Shown piece by piece: positions 26,507 to 35,671 of a stretch of DNA of 64,000 nucleotides (positions are counted from its first letter, which is position 1; every line of letters begins with the position of its first letter). A program made the translations under genes and the position numbers. The notes under the pieces were generated by a model. That model ran no database searches and was not told where the DNA came from. It saw only the letters and a program-made list of their open reading frames with translations. This DNA is from an uncultured Lachnospiraceae bacterium (GTDB lineage: Bacteria; Bacillota; Clostridia; Lachnospirales; Lachnospiraceae). The stretch covers positions 1 through 64,000 of the forward strand of contig CADBIU010000008.1 of the NCBI GenBank assembly GCA_902794825.1, read 5' to 3'.

Positions 26507-27202
26507 ATGAGAACGATCATTATCGGAGACATACACGGCTGCAGCGGTGCACTGAGGCTCCTGCTGGCCAAGATCATGCCGGATGAAAAGGCGGACAGGC
26601 TGATCCTTCTGGGCGATCTGTTCGACCGAGGGCCGGATTCCTGGGGCGTGTTCCAAATGGTCAGGGAATTGGCGGACAGGTTCGGAGACCGCTTCGTGCT
26701 GCTGAGGGGAAATCATGACGACTATCTTTTGACCCCGAAACTGTCTATAAGTATGCGGCTCGTGTGGGAGCGCGTGGGACGCGGAGCGACGGTGAAGTCG
26801 TTCAAGGCGCACGGAGAGAAGATGGAAGACACCGCAGCGTGGATCGGGGAGCATGTTGTCCCGTTCTACCGCGGGGAAGGTTTCCAGTGCGTACACGCGG
26901 GACTGAAAGTAGATCCGATAGAGATGAATGATTATTACACGATGATCCATGATCACGGCGTGGCGATGGAGAACCGGTACGCGGGGCCCCTTACGATCGT
27001 GGGGCACATCGCGCTGGAGAAAGCGGCGTGGTTTCCCGGGCTGGAGCAGCCCGTAAAGCAGATCCCGGAAGGGACCTGGCAGGAACTGCCTCAGAGAGGC
27101 GTCATATGTATCGATACCGGCTGCGGAAAAGGCGGCAGGCTGACGGGCATGGTGATCGAAGACGGTAAATTTATCCTGCACAGCGCGGGAGAGGAGGGGT
27201 GA
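26507..27202 (+). CDS. Calcineurin-like metallophosphoesterase
   Basis: 231 residues from ATG 26507; GGAGG is 7 bases upstream, better than the in-frame TTG at 26501. The complete metallophosphatase motif set is present: GDIHGC, GDLFDRG, RGNHDDYL, a His in VHAGLKVD, and GHIALE. It is closest to the PrpA/ApaH-type bacterial serine/threonine phosphatases. It is soluble and cytoplasmic. It lies directly behind a PP2C phosphatase, 2 bases after its stop, and directly before the export genes, so two unrelated phosphatase folds are co-expressed. Substrates may be phosphoproteins or nucleotides such as Ap4A. Confidence 0.88.
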   Translation: MRTIIIGDIHGCSGALRLLLAKIMPDEKADRLILLGDLFDRGPDSWGVFQMVRELADRFGDRFVLLRGNHDDYLLTPKLSISMRLVWERVGRGATVKSFKAHGEKMEDTAAWIGEHVVPFYRGEGFQCVHAGLKVDPIEMNDYYTMIHDHGVAMENRYAGPLTIVGHIALEKAAWFPGLEQPVKQIPEGTWQELPQRGVICIDTGCGKGGRLTGMVIEDGKFILHSAGEEG

Positions 27203-27205
27203 CCC

Positions 27206-27733
27206 ATGGCAGAGACGAATGAAAAGAGCACAGCAAGCGCGAATAAGAACGCCGGAGAGAAGAGCAAGCTGTTTCGCGAGAAGAATCTGGAGCGGCTGGA
27301 GTCGCCGGAGCAGCTCAACGACTATCTGCGGGTTACTTCGCCCGGAGTGTGGATGATCCTGTCGGCGGTGATCCTGCTTCTGATCGGGGTCTTCATCTGG
27401 GCTGTGTTCGGAAGGATCGAGGCCACGACGCAGGCCGTGGTAGTGACGGAAAACGGCGGGAGTACCTGTATAGTGCCCGAATCGGCGATAAAAGGCGTTC
27501 TGCAGTACAGGACGGTGAAGATAGACGGCGAAGAGAAAGAGCTGGTGCCCGATGTTCTTGCGCCGGAGGTGATCAAAGAAAGCACAAATGTCTATGTGAT
27601 GATCACCGGAGGGCTCAAAGTCGGGGATATTGTGTATCCCATCGATCTCGCGGAGCCTTTGGGAACGGACGGGATCGCGGCGGGAACGCTGGTGACCGAG
27701 GAACTGTCACCGATCGAACTGTTCTTTAACTGA
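27206..27733 (+). CDS. NHLM-system secretion protein (HlyD-like, short form)
   Basis: 175 residues. A charged cytoplasmic N-terminus with LERLESPEQLNDYLRVTSP is followed by one helix (WMILSAVILLLIGVFIWAVFG) and an extracytoplasmic beta domain. This matches the short membrane-fusion-like proteins of NHLM (nitrile hydratase leader microcin) bacteriocin export systems, which sit beside paired peptidase and ATPase ABC proteins. It probably bridges the transporter and the exterior in a Gram-positive envelope. GGAGG precedes ATG by 8 bases. The C39-ABC gene follows after 19 bases. Confidence 0.8.
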   Translation: MAETNEKSTASANKNAGEKSKLFREKNLERLESPEQLNDYLRVTSPGVWMILSAVILLLIGVFIWAVFGRIEATTQAVVVTENGGSTCIVPESAIKGVLQYRTVKIDGEEKELVPDVLAPEVIKESTNVYVMITGGLKVGDIVYPIDLAEPLGTDGIAAGTLVTEELSPIELFFN

Positions 27734-27752
27734 CTGCCGAGAGGTACTTCTG

Positions 27753-29930
27753 ATGAGTGATAAGAAAAATATTCCGCAGCCCAGGACCAAAGGCGTCGTG
27801 AAGGTGCCTGTGGTGATGCAGCTGGAAGTGCTTGAGTGCGGCGCGGCGTCGCTGACGATGATCATGCACTACTACAGGAAGTTCATCCCTCTGGAACAGG
27901 CCAGGGTGGACTGCGGCGTGTCCAGGGACGGCGCGAACGCGAAAAACATCATATTGGCCGCGCGCAGCTATGGAATGGAGGCCAAGGCGTGGCGTGTGGA
28001 TCCGGAGGATCTGATCGCCGAGGGGCCTTTCCCCTGCATTATTCACTGGGGCTTCAACCACTTTGTGGTGCTGTGCGGATTCCATCGCGGGAAGGCGGTG
28101 CTCAACGACCCGGCGCGCGGGCGCGTCGAGGTGTCAATGGAGGAGTTCGACCGGGAGTACACGGGCGTTATGCTGACTGTAGAGCCGGGACCGGATTTCG
28201 AACCTTCGGGCAAACGCAAGACCGTCTTTTCTTATGCAAAAGAGCGGCTGGAAGGCACATCGTCGGCTGTGATCTTCGTAGTGCTTACGACGACGATCTC
28301 GTCTCTGATGGGAATTATCAGCGCTGTTTTCAGCAGGGTCTTCCTTGACCGTTTGCTTAGCGGCAGCAATCCTGAGTGGCTTAATCCTTTTATTATCGCT
28401 ATGAGCACCTTCGCGATCGTCTATATTGTAGTGCTGTGGATCGCGACGGTTTACAGTCTGCGGATCCAGGGCAAACTGGAAGCAGTAGGCAGTTCTAAAT
28501 ATCTGTGGAAGGTGCTCAGACTCCCTATGCAGTTCTTCAGCCAGAGAATGGCGTCGGATATAGCGGACAGGCAGTCCACGAACGCCTCGATCGCCGGGAG
28601 TCTGGTAAATACGTTCGCGCCGCTGGCGCTGAACGCGCTGATGATGGTGTTCTATCTGATCGCCATGCTCAAGTACAGCGCGCCTCTGACAGCTGTCGGA
28701 ATCCTGGCTATCGCGCTTAATATGGGGATGTCCTTCATTGTCTCTCCTAAGAGAGTGAACCTGACCAGAGTGCAGATGCGCGACAACGCCAAATTGTCCT
28801 CCGCGACGGCCTCAAACATCCGCATGATCGAGACGATCAAGGCGAGCGGCGCAGAGAAGGGCGTCTTCGGAAGGTGGGCCGGATTCCAGGCCAGCGTCAA
28901 CACACAGCAGCACAAGTATAACTGGGTCAATACTTTGCTCGGATCGGTCCCATCGCTGGTCACTTCGCTGACCAATATGGCGGTCCTGGGCGCGGGCGTG
29001 TATCTGGTGCTGCACGGAAACTTTACAGTTGGTATGGTCATGGCTTTCCAGGGCTTCATGAGTTCCTTCATGTCGCCGGCCAACTCTCTGATCCAGGCCG
29101 GGCAGTCCTTCCAGGAGATGATCACGCAGATGGAGCGCGTGGACGACGTCATGAGTTATCCGACGGACCCCTATCTTGAGGAGCGTCCCAAGACCGGTGA
29201 GTACAGGAAGCTCACCGGCAATATAGAGATGAAAGATATCGTTTTCGGCTACGCCCCTTTGGGCGATCCGCTGATCACGGATTTCTCGCTTTCCGTAAAG
29301 CCGGGACAGAAAATAGCGCTGGTCGGGCGCAGCGGCTGCGGCAAATCGACCCTGGCTAAGCTCCTGAGCGGGCTCTACCAGCCCTGGAGCGGGAGCATCA
29401 CCTTCGACGGGCATCCGATCTCCGAGATCGACAGGAATGTTTTTATCGGCTCGGTGTCGGTTATCGACCAGAACGTGACGCTGTTTGAGGACACGATCGC
29501 AGCGAATATCAAGATGTGGGACACCTCGATCGAGGATTTCGAGATGATCATGGCGGCCCGCGACGCCGATATCCACGAGGACATCGTTCTTCGGCCGGGC
29601 GGCTATCAGCACAAACTCTCCGAGAACGGCCGCGACTTCTCCGGCGGACAGAGGCAGCGACTTGAGATCGCAAGAGCCCTGTCCCAGGATCCGACGATCT
29701 GCATCCTGGACGAGGCGACTTCCGCGCTGGACGCCAAAACAGAGTACGAGGTAGTCCGTTCCATCAGCATGAGGGGCATCACCTGCATTGTGATCGCCCA
29801 CCGTCTTTCCACGATCCGAGACTGCGACGAGATCATCGTTTTGGACCGCGGGCACGTCGTGGAGCGCGGGACGCACGAAGAACTGATGGCAAAAGGCGGG
29901 GCGTATACAAGGCTTGTAACTTCGGAATGA
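27753..29930 (+). CDS. NHLM-type peptidase-containing ABC exporter (C39 peptidase, permease, ATPase)
   Basis: 725 residues. The N-terminal C39 peptidase has Cys 29 in ECGAASLTM, a catalytic His in HWGFNHFVVL and Asp in NDPARG. About six helices follow, then an ATPase with GRSGCGKSTLAKLL, FSGGQRQRLEIARAL and CILDEATSALD. C39 exporters cleave a leader after a double-Gly motif and move the peptide out. The closest arrangement is the NHLM bacteriocin transporter pair. No precursor gene with a Nif11- or nitrile-hydratase-type leader is seen in the window, so the cargo must be encoded elsewhere or be of a new type. The next gene, its usual partner, is broken. Confidence 0.92.
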   Translation: MSDKKNIPQPRTKGVVKVPVVMQLEVLECGAASLTMIMHYYRKFIPLEQARVDCGVSRDGANAKNIILAARSYGMEAKAWRVDPEDLIAEGPFPCIIHWGFNHFVVLCGFHRGKAVLNDPARGRVEVSMEEFDREYTGVMLTVEPGPDFEPSGKRKTVFSYAKERLEGTSSAVIFVVLTTTISSLMGIISAVFSRVFLDRLLSGSNPEWLNPFIIAMSTFAIVYIVVLWIATVYSLRIQGKLEAVGSSKYLWKVLRLPMQFFSQRMASDIADRQSTNASIAGSLVNTFAPLALNALMMVFYLIAMLKYSAPLTAVGILAIALNMGMSFIVSPKRVNLTRVQMRDNAKLSSATASNIRMIETIKASGAEKGVFGRWAGFQASVNTQQHKYNWVNTLLGSVPSLVTSLTNMAVLGAGVYLVLHGNFTVGMVMAFQGFMSSFMSPANSLIQAGQSFQEMITQMERVDDVMSYPTDPYLEERPKTGEYRKLTGNIEMKDIVFGYAPLGDPLITDFSLSVKPGQKIALVGRSGCGKSTLAKLLSGLYQPWSGSITFDGHPISEIDRNVFIGSVSVIDQNVTLFEDTIAANIKMWDTSIEDFEMIMAARDADIHEDIVLRPGGYQHKLSENGRDFSGGQRQRLEIARALSQDPTICILDEATSALDAKTEYEVVRSISMRGITCIVIAHRLSTIRDCDEIIVLDRGHVVERGTHEELMAKGGAYTRLVTSE

Positions 29931-29938
29931 GGTAAAAG

Positions 29939-32036
29939 ATGGGCTGGTTTGACGAACAGATAGAATATCGAAAACAGCAGGAGCGCAGGATGCTCTCCGA
30001 TTCCTTTGAAAAGCTCCATCTGACTGTGACCGGTCGCAAATCCGGGGATACTTTCGCAGAGGGGGCGGACGTCAACGACGCGCTGGAAACTCTGCTCAAG
30101 CACTTCGGGATCAGGGACCGGAAGATCCCGGCGAGTCTCAAAGGATTTGAGGAGAAGCTGGACTATCTTCTGACCGCTTCGGATATCATGTTCCGGAAAG
30201 TGACGCTGGAGCCGGGCTGGAGCAGGGACGCCATGGGCGTCATGGTCACGAGCCTCAAAGACAGCGGGGCAGTGATCACGGTCGTTCGAAACGGCGCGGG
30301 CGTGTATGTGTACAGGGATCCGAAGACCGGGAAGAATGTGACGGTCCACAAGGCTGAGGAGCAGAAGATCGGAAATGAGGCCTACTGCTTCTACAGGCCG
30401 CTTCCGCTGCGGAGTCTCACGCTGAAGGACCTGATCCGGTATATGACGGATTCCGTCGATACCTGGGACATCGCTTCTTTTATTATCGCGTCGCTCATGG
30501 TGACGCTGGTCGGCATGATCCTGCCCAAACTCAATCATATTCTCATGGGAGAAGTGGTTACTTACGGCAGTATGCAGCTTCTGGGAGCGGTAATGAGCTT
30601 TATGCTCTTTGCCATGATCAGTTCTTTCATGCTGTCGATCATCAAACAGTTTGTGCAGTCGCGGATCAGGACCAAACTCAGCGTCAATGTACAGGCTGCG
30701 GCGATGATGCGCGTGCTCTCGCTTCCGGCGGCTTTTTTCAAGTCATACAGTTCCGGTGAGCTGAGCCAGTATCTGGCTTATGTGAACTCGCTCTGCACGA
30801 CTCTGGTGGACTCGATCTTCTCGACAGCGATCACGGGAATATTCTCCCTGGTATATCTGACGCAGATCTTCTCCTACGCCAAGTCGCTGGTAATACCGTC
30901 GCTGGTAGTCTCTGTTTTGACACTGGGACTGAGTATTGCCGGGAATATGGCGCAGTCGCAGATCAATAAGGAACTGATGGAGCTGAGCGCGCAGGAGCGC
31001 GGTCTCACCTACGCTCTGATGGGCGGAGTTGAGAAGATCAGGCTGTCGGGCGCGGAGAACCGGGTCTTTACGAAGTGGCTTGATCTGTATACGCGCGGAG
31101 CGGACCTCAAGTTCAATCCTCCTGTGCTGGTGAAATTCCAGAAGGTCTTTAACGCGGCGATCACGCTGACCGGAACCATTGTCATGTACTTTATCGCGGT
31201 GAAAAGCGGCGTCTCAGTGGCAGATTACTACGCTTTCAATACGGCGTACGCCTATGTTTCCGGCGCGCTTAACGCGATCACGTCAGTGGCCATCGCGGCT
31301 GCGACCGTCAAGCCGAGTCTTGAGCTGATCCGGCCTCTTATGGAGGCGGAACCCGAGAAGCACGCCGGGCGCGAATCGGTGGCGACGATCACAGGAAACA
31401 TCGAGCTTTCCCATGTGACTTTCCGCTATGAGAAGGAAGGCCGCAAGATCATCGACGACCTGAGCCTGAAGATTCCCGCGCGCCAGTATGTGGCGATCGT
31501 AGGCAAGACCGGCTGCGACGCTGGATCTCGGGTCACTTCGCAAACTGATAGGGACCGTGCTGCAGGAGGGCGAGCTCTTCAGCGGCAGCATTTTCGAGAA
31601 TATTACGATCTCGGCTCCCAACCTGACTCTCCAGGAGGCCTGGGACGCGGCGGAGATCGCCGGGATCGCGGATGACATCCGCGCAATGCCCATGGGAATG
31701 AGCACTGTGCTGCAGGAAGGCGGCGGCGGAATCTCTGGAGGCCAGAAGCAGCGTATCATGATTGCCCGCGCGGTCGCACCAAAGCCCAAGCTCCTGCTGC
31801 TTGACGAAGCCACCTCGGCGCTCGACAACATCACGCAGAAGCAGGTCTCGGACGCCCTTGACAGAATGCGCTGCACCAGGATCGTCATCGCGCACCGCCT
31901 GTCAACCATCCGCCACTGCGACAGGATCCTCGTCATGGACGGGGGCAAAATAGTGGAGGACGGCAAGTACGAGCAGCTGATCGAGAAGGGCGGCGTGTTC
32001 GCGGAGCTGGTGGAGAGGCAGAGACTGGACAAATAA
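29939..32036 (+). pseudogene. Second NHLM-type ABC exporter, broken through Walker A
   Basis: The first part, to about 31512, gives an N-terminal domain of about 150 residues, six helices (SFIIASLMVTLVGMILPKL and on) and the start of the ATPase, reading YVAIVGKTGC. Intact homologues continue GKST; here the frame turns to DAGSR and unrelated sequence. In another frame, starting within ten bases, the ATPase resumes at LDLGSLRKLIGTVLQEGELF, with GISGGQKQRIMIARAV and LLLLDEATSALD, ending at TAA 32036. About 30 residues including the Walker A lysine are missing. No functional ATPase can be made unless this is an assembly error. Restored length would be near 725 residues, matching its partner. Confidence 0.85.
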
Positions 32037-32047
32037 AGGTATCGATT

Positions 32048-32488
32048 ATGAGTACTTTTGAAGAAATACTTGAAAAAGACGGGAAACTGGTCTATAAAAC
32101 TAAAGGCGTGAGCATGAACCCCATGCTTTACCAGAACAGGGACCTTGTGGTGATCGAGGTGCCGAAGGGGCGGCTCAAGAAGTACGACGTCGCGCTGTAC
32201 AAGCGCGGGAAGAGCTATGTGCTGCACCGGGTCATCGAGGTGAATGAGAACGGCACTTATTCGATCCGCGGCGACAACACGTACAGCATTGAGACAGTGC
32301 CGGAAGAGGCGGTGATCGGCGTGCTCACAAGTTTTGTCAGGGACGGGAAGCAGTACAGCGTCACGGACCCGGAATATCAGCGCTATGTGAAGTTCTGGTG
32401 CGAAGCGTATCCGGCGCGGAGCTTATACACGCATGCCAAGTGGCGGACGAAAGCCGTGCTGCGCAGGATCATCAAAGGAAAGAAGTAA
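32048..32488 (+). CDS. S24/S26-type (signal-peptidase-like) protein of the export operon
   Basis: 146 residues. GVSMNPMLYQNRDLVVIEVP holds the Ser-Met motif of S26 signal peptidases, and KKYDVALYKRGKSYVLHRV the second conserved block (SipW/LexA-like VLHRV). IRGDNTYSIETVPEEAVIG matches the GDN box. There is no clear N-terminal membrane helix, unlike normal signal peptidases, so it may be soluble or tethered by its basic C-terminus (KWRTKAVLRRIIKGKK). Similar proteins accompany NHLM-type loci. A role in processing exported peptides is inferred. Only 11 bases separate it from the ABC remnant. Confidence 0.75.
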   Translation: MSTFEEILEKDGKLVYKTKGVSMNPMLYQNRDLVVIEVPKGRLKKYDVALYKRGKSYVLHRVIEVNENGTYSIRGDNTYSIETVPEEAVIGVLTSFVRDGKQYSVTDPEYQRYVKFWCEAYPARSLYTHAKWRTKAVLRRIIKGKK

Positions 32489-32490
32489 TT

Positions 32491-33996
32491 GTGGAGGATA
32501 CCTTGAAATCTTATTTGAAGTGGGTGATGCCTGGGATCCAGGCGGTTGTGACGGCAGTTCTGCTATATTTGCTTGTTTCGAGCAGGCTTCTGCCCGGTAA
32601 ATATATGGCAATCGTGGCTGCAGCGGCTTTGGTACCGCTGGTGATCACGAGTCTTATGGCGTTGAGCAAAAAGAGCGTTTTGAACTCAGCAGGCACTATT
32701 CTCGCAATCTTTATGAGCGGTGTGCTGTTGTTCGGTGTCGTTTATGTCCGGCATATTCTGAAAACGCTGGATCAGATCGCCGGGGCGGACACACAGATCG
32801 AGACGATCGCGGTGGCTGTACAGGACAGCAATGTGGCGCAGTCTATCGAAGAGACGGGCGGATACCGTTTCGGCGTATATGAAGGCGCCAACAAGGAGTA
32901 TCTGGATGAAGTTATCGAAGAAGTCAAAGGAGCGAACGGCGACTCCGAGCTGAAACTACAGTATTATGAGACTCCTGTGGTGATGGGCCAGGACCTTCTG
33001 GAGGGAAATCTGGACGCGGTGATCTGCAATAAAGCGTATATTGACCTTCTGGACGACGCGGTGGGAGAGTTCTCGCAGAAAACGCGGGTCATTCTGGAGA
33101 AGGAATATGAGACGAAGATTGAGGAAAGCACCGGAACCGGCGGCGAAGGGGAAGGCAGCGGAGAAGGAGCGGCATCAGGGACAGCAGAAGAGCGGCCCGG
33201 AAGCAGACAGCGGGGAGTGAATCCGACAGAGCATCCTTTCAATATTCTGATCAGCGGAATTGATGTAAGCGGACCGATCTCGACGACGAGCCGAAGCGAC
33301 GTCAACATCATCATGACGGTGAATCCGCTGGACCACAGGATCCTGCTGACGACAACGCCTCGCGACTACTATGTTTTCATTCCCGGGATCTCCGGGGACG
33401 AGCGCGACAAACTGACACATGCAGGTGTGTACGGTATCAAAACATCGATGCGGACACTTGAGAACCTGTATGATGTCGGGATCTCCGACTATATCAGGAT
33501 CAATTTCGACTCTCTGATCCAGCTTGTGGACGCTCTGGGCGGAGTTGATGTCAACTCAGAAGTGGAGTTCAGCTCAGGCGATTATTATTTCAGAAGAGGA
33601 ATGAATCACTTGAACGGCGAGGAGGCGCTGGCCTTCTCAAGGTCCAGACACCAATTTGGTTCAGGAGACAACCAGCGAGGCCAGAACCAGATGCTGGTCC
33701 TCACAGCGATCCTGAATAAGCTTCAGTCGCCGGACCTGCTCCGGGACCCTTCCGAGGTTCTGGACGTTGTGGGACGGAGTATGCAGACGAGCTTCACATC
33801 AGAGGAGATCGCGAATGTGATCTCATGGCAGCTTGACAGCGGCCACGGCTGGGATATCGGAAGACAGGCGGTCACAGGAACGGGTGATTCGCAGCAGACT
33901 TTCTCGATGGGCGGCACAGATCTGTATGTAATGTGGCCTGACGAGGAGTCAGTGAGTTCGGCCTCAGAGAAAATGAAGGAGTATCTGGCGGAGTAA
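32491..33996 (+). CDS. LytR-CpsA-Psr (LCP) family protein
   Basis: 501 residues from GTG 32491 (AAAGGAAAG upstream); TTG 32503, just after GGAGGA, is an alternative. Three N-terminal hydrophobic helices lie within the first 90 residues. An uncharacterised extracytoplasmic region and a Gly/Ser/Glu linker follow, then the LCP catalytic domain: HPFNILISGIDVSG, RSDVNIIMTVNP, LLTTTPRDYYV, LDALGGVDV-type VDALGGVDVNSEVEF and LNGEEALAFSRSRHQFGSGDNQRGQNQ. LCP enzymes move lipid-linked polymers such as teichoic acid or capsule onto peptidoglycan. It is the last gene of the operon, 2 bases after the previous stop. Confidence 0.92.
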   Translation: MEDTLKSYLKWVMPGIQAVVTAVLLYLLVSSRLLPGKYMAIVAAAALVPLVITSLMALSKKSVLNSAGTILAIFMSGVLLFGVVYVRHILKTLDQIAGADTQIETIAVAVQDSNVAQSIEETGGYRFGVYEGANKEYLDEVIEEVKGANGDSELKLQYYETPVVMGQDLLEGNLDAVICNKAYIDLLDDAVGEFSQKTRVILEKEYETKIEESTGTGGEGEGSGEGAASGTAEERPGSRQRGVNPTEHPFNILISGIDVSGPISTTSRSDVNIIMTVNPLDHRILLTTTPRDYYVFIPGISGDERDKLTHAGVYGIKTSMRTLENLYDVGISDYIRINFDSLIQLVDALGGVDVNSEVEFSSGDYYFRRGMNHLNGEEALAFSRSRHQFGSGDNQRGQNQMLVLTAILNKLQSPDLLRDPSEVLDVVGRSMQTSFTSEEIANVISWQLDSGHGWDIGRQAVTGTGDSQQTFSMGGTDLYVMWPDEESVSSASEKMKEYLAE

Positions 33997-34006
33997 AGAA
34001 GGCAAA

Positions 34007-34034
34007 TTCCGATTTTCCTATTTCTAAATCGGAG
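34007..34034 (+). terminator. Weak terminator after the LCP gene
   Basis: TCCGATTT pairs with AAATCGGA around a T-rich 10-base loop, without a good downstream T run. It could be a partial terminator between the export operon and the hexosamine operon. Confidence 0.4.
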
Positions 34035-34100
34035 AAAATTGTATATAGTGTTATCTTAGAAGGCGTTTCTGCCCCGCACGGAGGAGGGGGGAGACAGCCA

Positions 34101-34225
34101 GCGCCGGGACCGGAAGGTTGACGAGGACAGCAGTGATCGAAAGATTCGGCGGATGCTGCTGCGGCGGGCGCGTCGAGAGGGACAGAGGTAAAAAGCAGAA
34201 TCAACACTGTAACAGATGCTGTCTC
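34101..34225 (+). ncRNA. glmS-type self-cleaving ribozyme in the glmM leader
   Basis: The leader contains, in order, the conserved blocks of the glucosamine-6-phosphate ribozyme: GCGCC after an A (predicted cleavage between 34100 and 34101), GGGACC-GGAA-GGTT hairpin, GACGAGG, then CAGCAG...CTGCTG enclosing ATCGA and the highly conserved TCGGCGGATGC, then GCGG. A 3' P4-like helix GGGACAG / CTGTCTC closes around GGTAAAA. The order and spacing parallel the well-studied Thermoanaerobacter ribozyme. The family cleaves the mRNA when glucosamine 6-phosphate is abundant. It sits 57 bases before glmM, not before glmS, which is third in the cluster; the nagB-glmS gap of 71 bases has no such element. 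Confidence 0.9.
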
Positions 34226-34282
34226 AACGTATGACAGGCCGGACAGCCGGCTGGTGATTTATATGATCAGGAGGCTTACATT

Positions 34283-35632
34283 TTGGGCAAATATTTTGGA
34301 ACAGACGGTTTTCGCGGTGAAGCGAATGTAGTACTGAATTACGATCATGCGATCAAGATCGGCCGTTTTCTGGGCTGGTATTACGGGGCAAGGATCGGCA
34401 AGAAGGCGAAGATCGTGATTGGCAAGGACACGCGCCGTTCTTCTTATATGTTTGAGTATGCGCTTTGCACGGGCCTTATGGCTTCAGGAGCGGACGCCTA
34501 TATCATGCATGTCACGACGACGCCGTCCGTGTCTTATATCACAAGAACAGATGATTTTGACTGCGGTATCATGATCTCTGCGTCCCACAACCCTTATTAT
34601 GACAACGGCATCAAGCTGATGAACCACAACGGGGAGAAGATGGACGAGGCGACGATCCTTGAAGTCGAGAAGTATATCGACGGCGAGATCCCGGAGATCC
34701 CGATGGCTAAGGACGCCGAGATCGGCAGAACTGTTGACTATGTCGCGGGCCGCAACCGCTACATCGGATATCTGATCTCTCTGTCAAAATACAGCTACAA
34801 CGGAAAGCGTGTCGGCCTTGATGTCGCGAACGGAGCGGCCTGGTCGATCGCGAAGGCTGTTTTTGACGCGCTGGGCGCTAAGACCTATGTCATCAACAAT
34901 GATCCCGACGGCTTTAATATCAACACGGACTGCGGCTCCACTCATATCGAGCACCTGCAGAAGTTCGTCAGGGACAACAATCTGGACGTTGGCTTTGCCT
35001 ATGACGGCGACGCGGACAGATGCCTTTGCGTAGATGAGAAGGGCAATGTGGTCACAGGCGATCACATCCTGTACATTTACGGCCGCTACATGAAGGAGAG
35101 AGGAAAGCTCCTCAACAATAAGGTCGTCACAACTGTCATGTCCAACTTCGGCCTCTACAAGGCTCTGGACAAGATCGGGATCGACTACGAAAAGACCAAG
35201 GTCGGCGATAAGTATGTCTATGAGAACATGGTGACTTACGGAAACCGCATCGGCGGAGAGCAGTCCGGTCACATTATCTTCTCCAAGTACGCGACGACCG
35301 GCGACGGCATTCTGACCAGCATGAAGATCATGGAAGTCATGATGGCCAAGGAGAAGCCTCTGAGCGCGCTGGCGTCACCGGTGATCGTATATCCTCAGGT
35401 GCTCAAGAACGTGCGCGTCAAGAGCAAACCTGAAGCGCAGAACGACCCCGACGTGCAGGCTGCAGTCGATAAGGTCGGCAAGGAACTGGGCGAAAACGGC
35501 AGGATCCTGGTGCGCGAATCCGGCACAGAGCCGGTGATCCGCGTCATGGTTGAGGCGGACAGCATCGAGACCTGCGAGAAGTATGTAGATTATGTCATCG
35601 ACGTGATCACGAAGAAGGGTCACCTGGCGTGA
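34283..35632 (+). CDS. glmM: Phosphoglucosamine mutase
   Basis: 449 residues from a TTG start with AGGAGG 8 bases upstream. GKYFGTDGFRGEAN is the classical N-terminus; the phosphoserine loop reads CGIMISASHNPYYDNGIKLM; the metal loop is FAYDGDADRCLCVDEKG; the sugar-binding loop GGEQSGHIIFS; and the phosphate-binding C-terminus ILVRESGTEPVIRVMVEA. All catalytic positions are intact. It interconverts glucosamine 6- and 1-phosphate, leading to UDP-N-acetylglucosamine for peptidoglycan and other polymers. It is preceded by a glmS-type ribozyme, so its mRNA is probably destroyed when glucosamine 6-phosphate is plentiful. Confidence 0.97.
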   Translation: MGKYFGTDGFRGEANVVLNYDHAIKIGRFLGWYYGARIGKKAKIVIGKDTRRSSYMFEYALCTGLMASGADAYIMHVTTTPSVSYITRTDDFDCGIMISASHNPYYDNGIKLMNHNGEKMDEATILEVEKYIDGEIPEIPMAKDAEIGRTVDYVAGRNRYIGYLISLSKYSYNGKRVGLDVANGAAWSIAKAVFDALGAKTYVINNDPDGFNINTDCGSTHIEHLQKFVRDNNLDVGFAYDGDADRCLCVDEKGNVVTGDHILYIYGRYMKERGKLLNNKVVTTVMSNFGLYKALDKIGIDYEKTKVGDKYVYENMVTYGNRIGGEQSGHIIFSKYATTGDGILTSMKIMEVMMAKEKPLSALASPVIVYPQVLKNVRVKSKPEAQNDPDVQAAVDKVGKELGENGRILVRESGTEPVIRVMVEADSIETCEKYVDYVIDVITKKGHLA

Positions 35633-35671
35633 CAGGAAGCGAAAATTAACGGATAATTGATAATAACGGGC

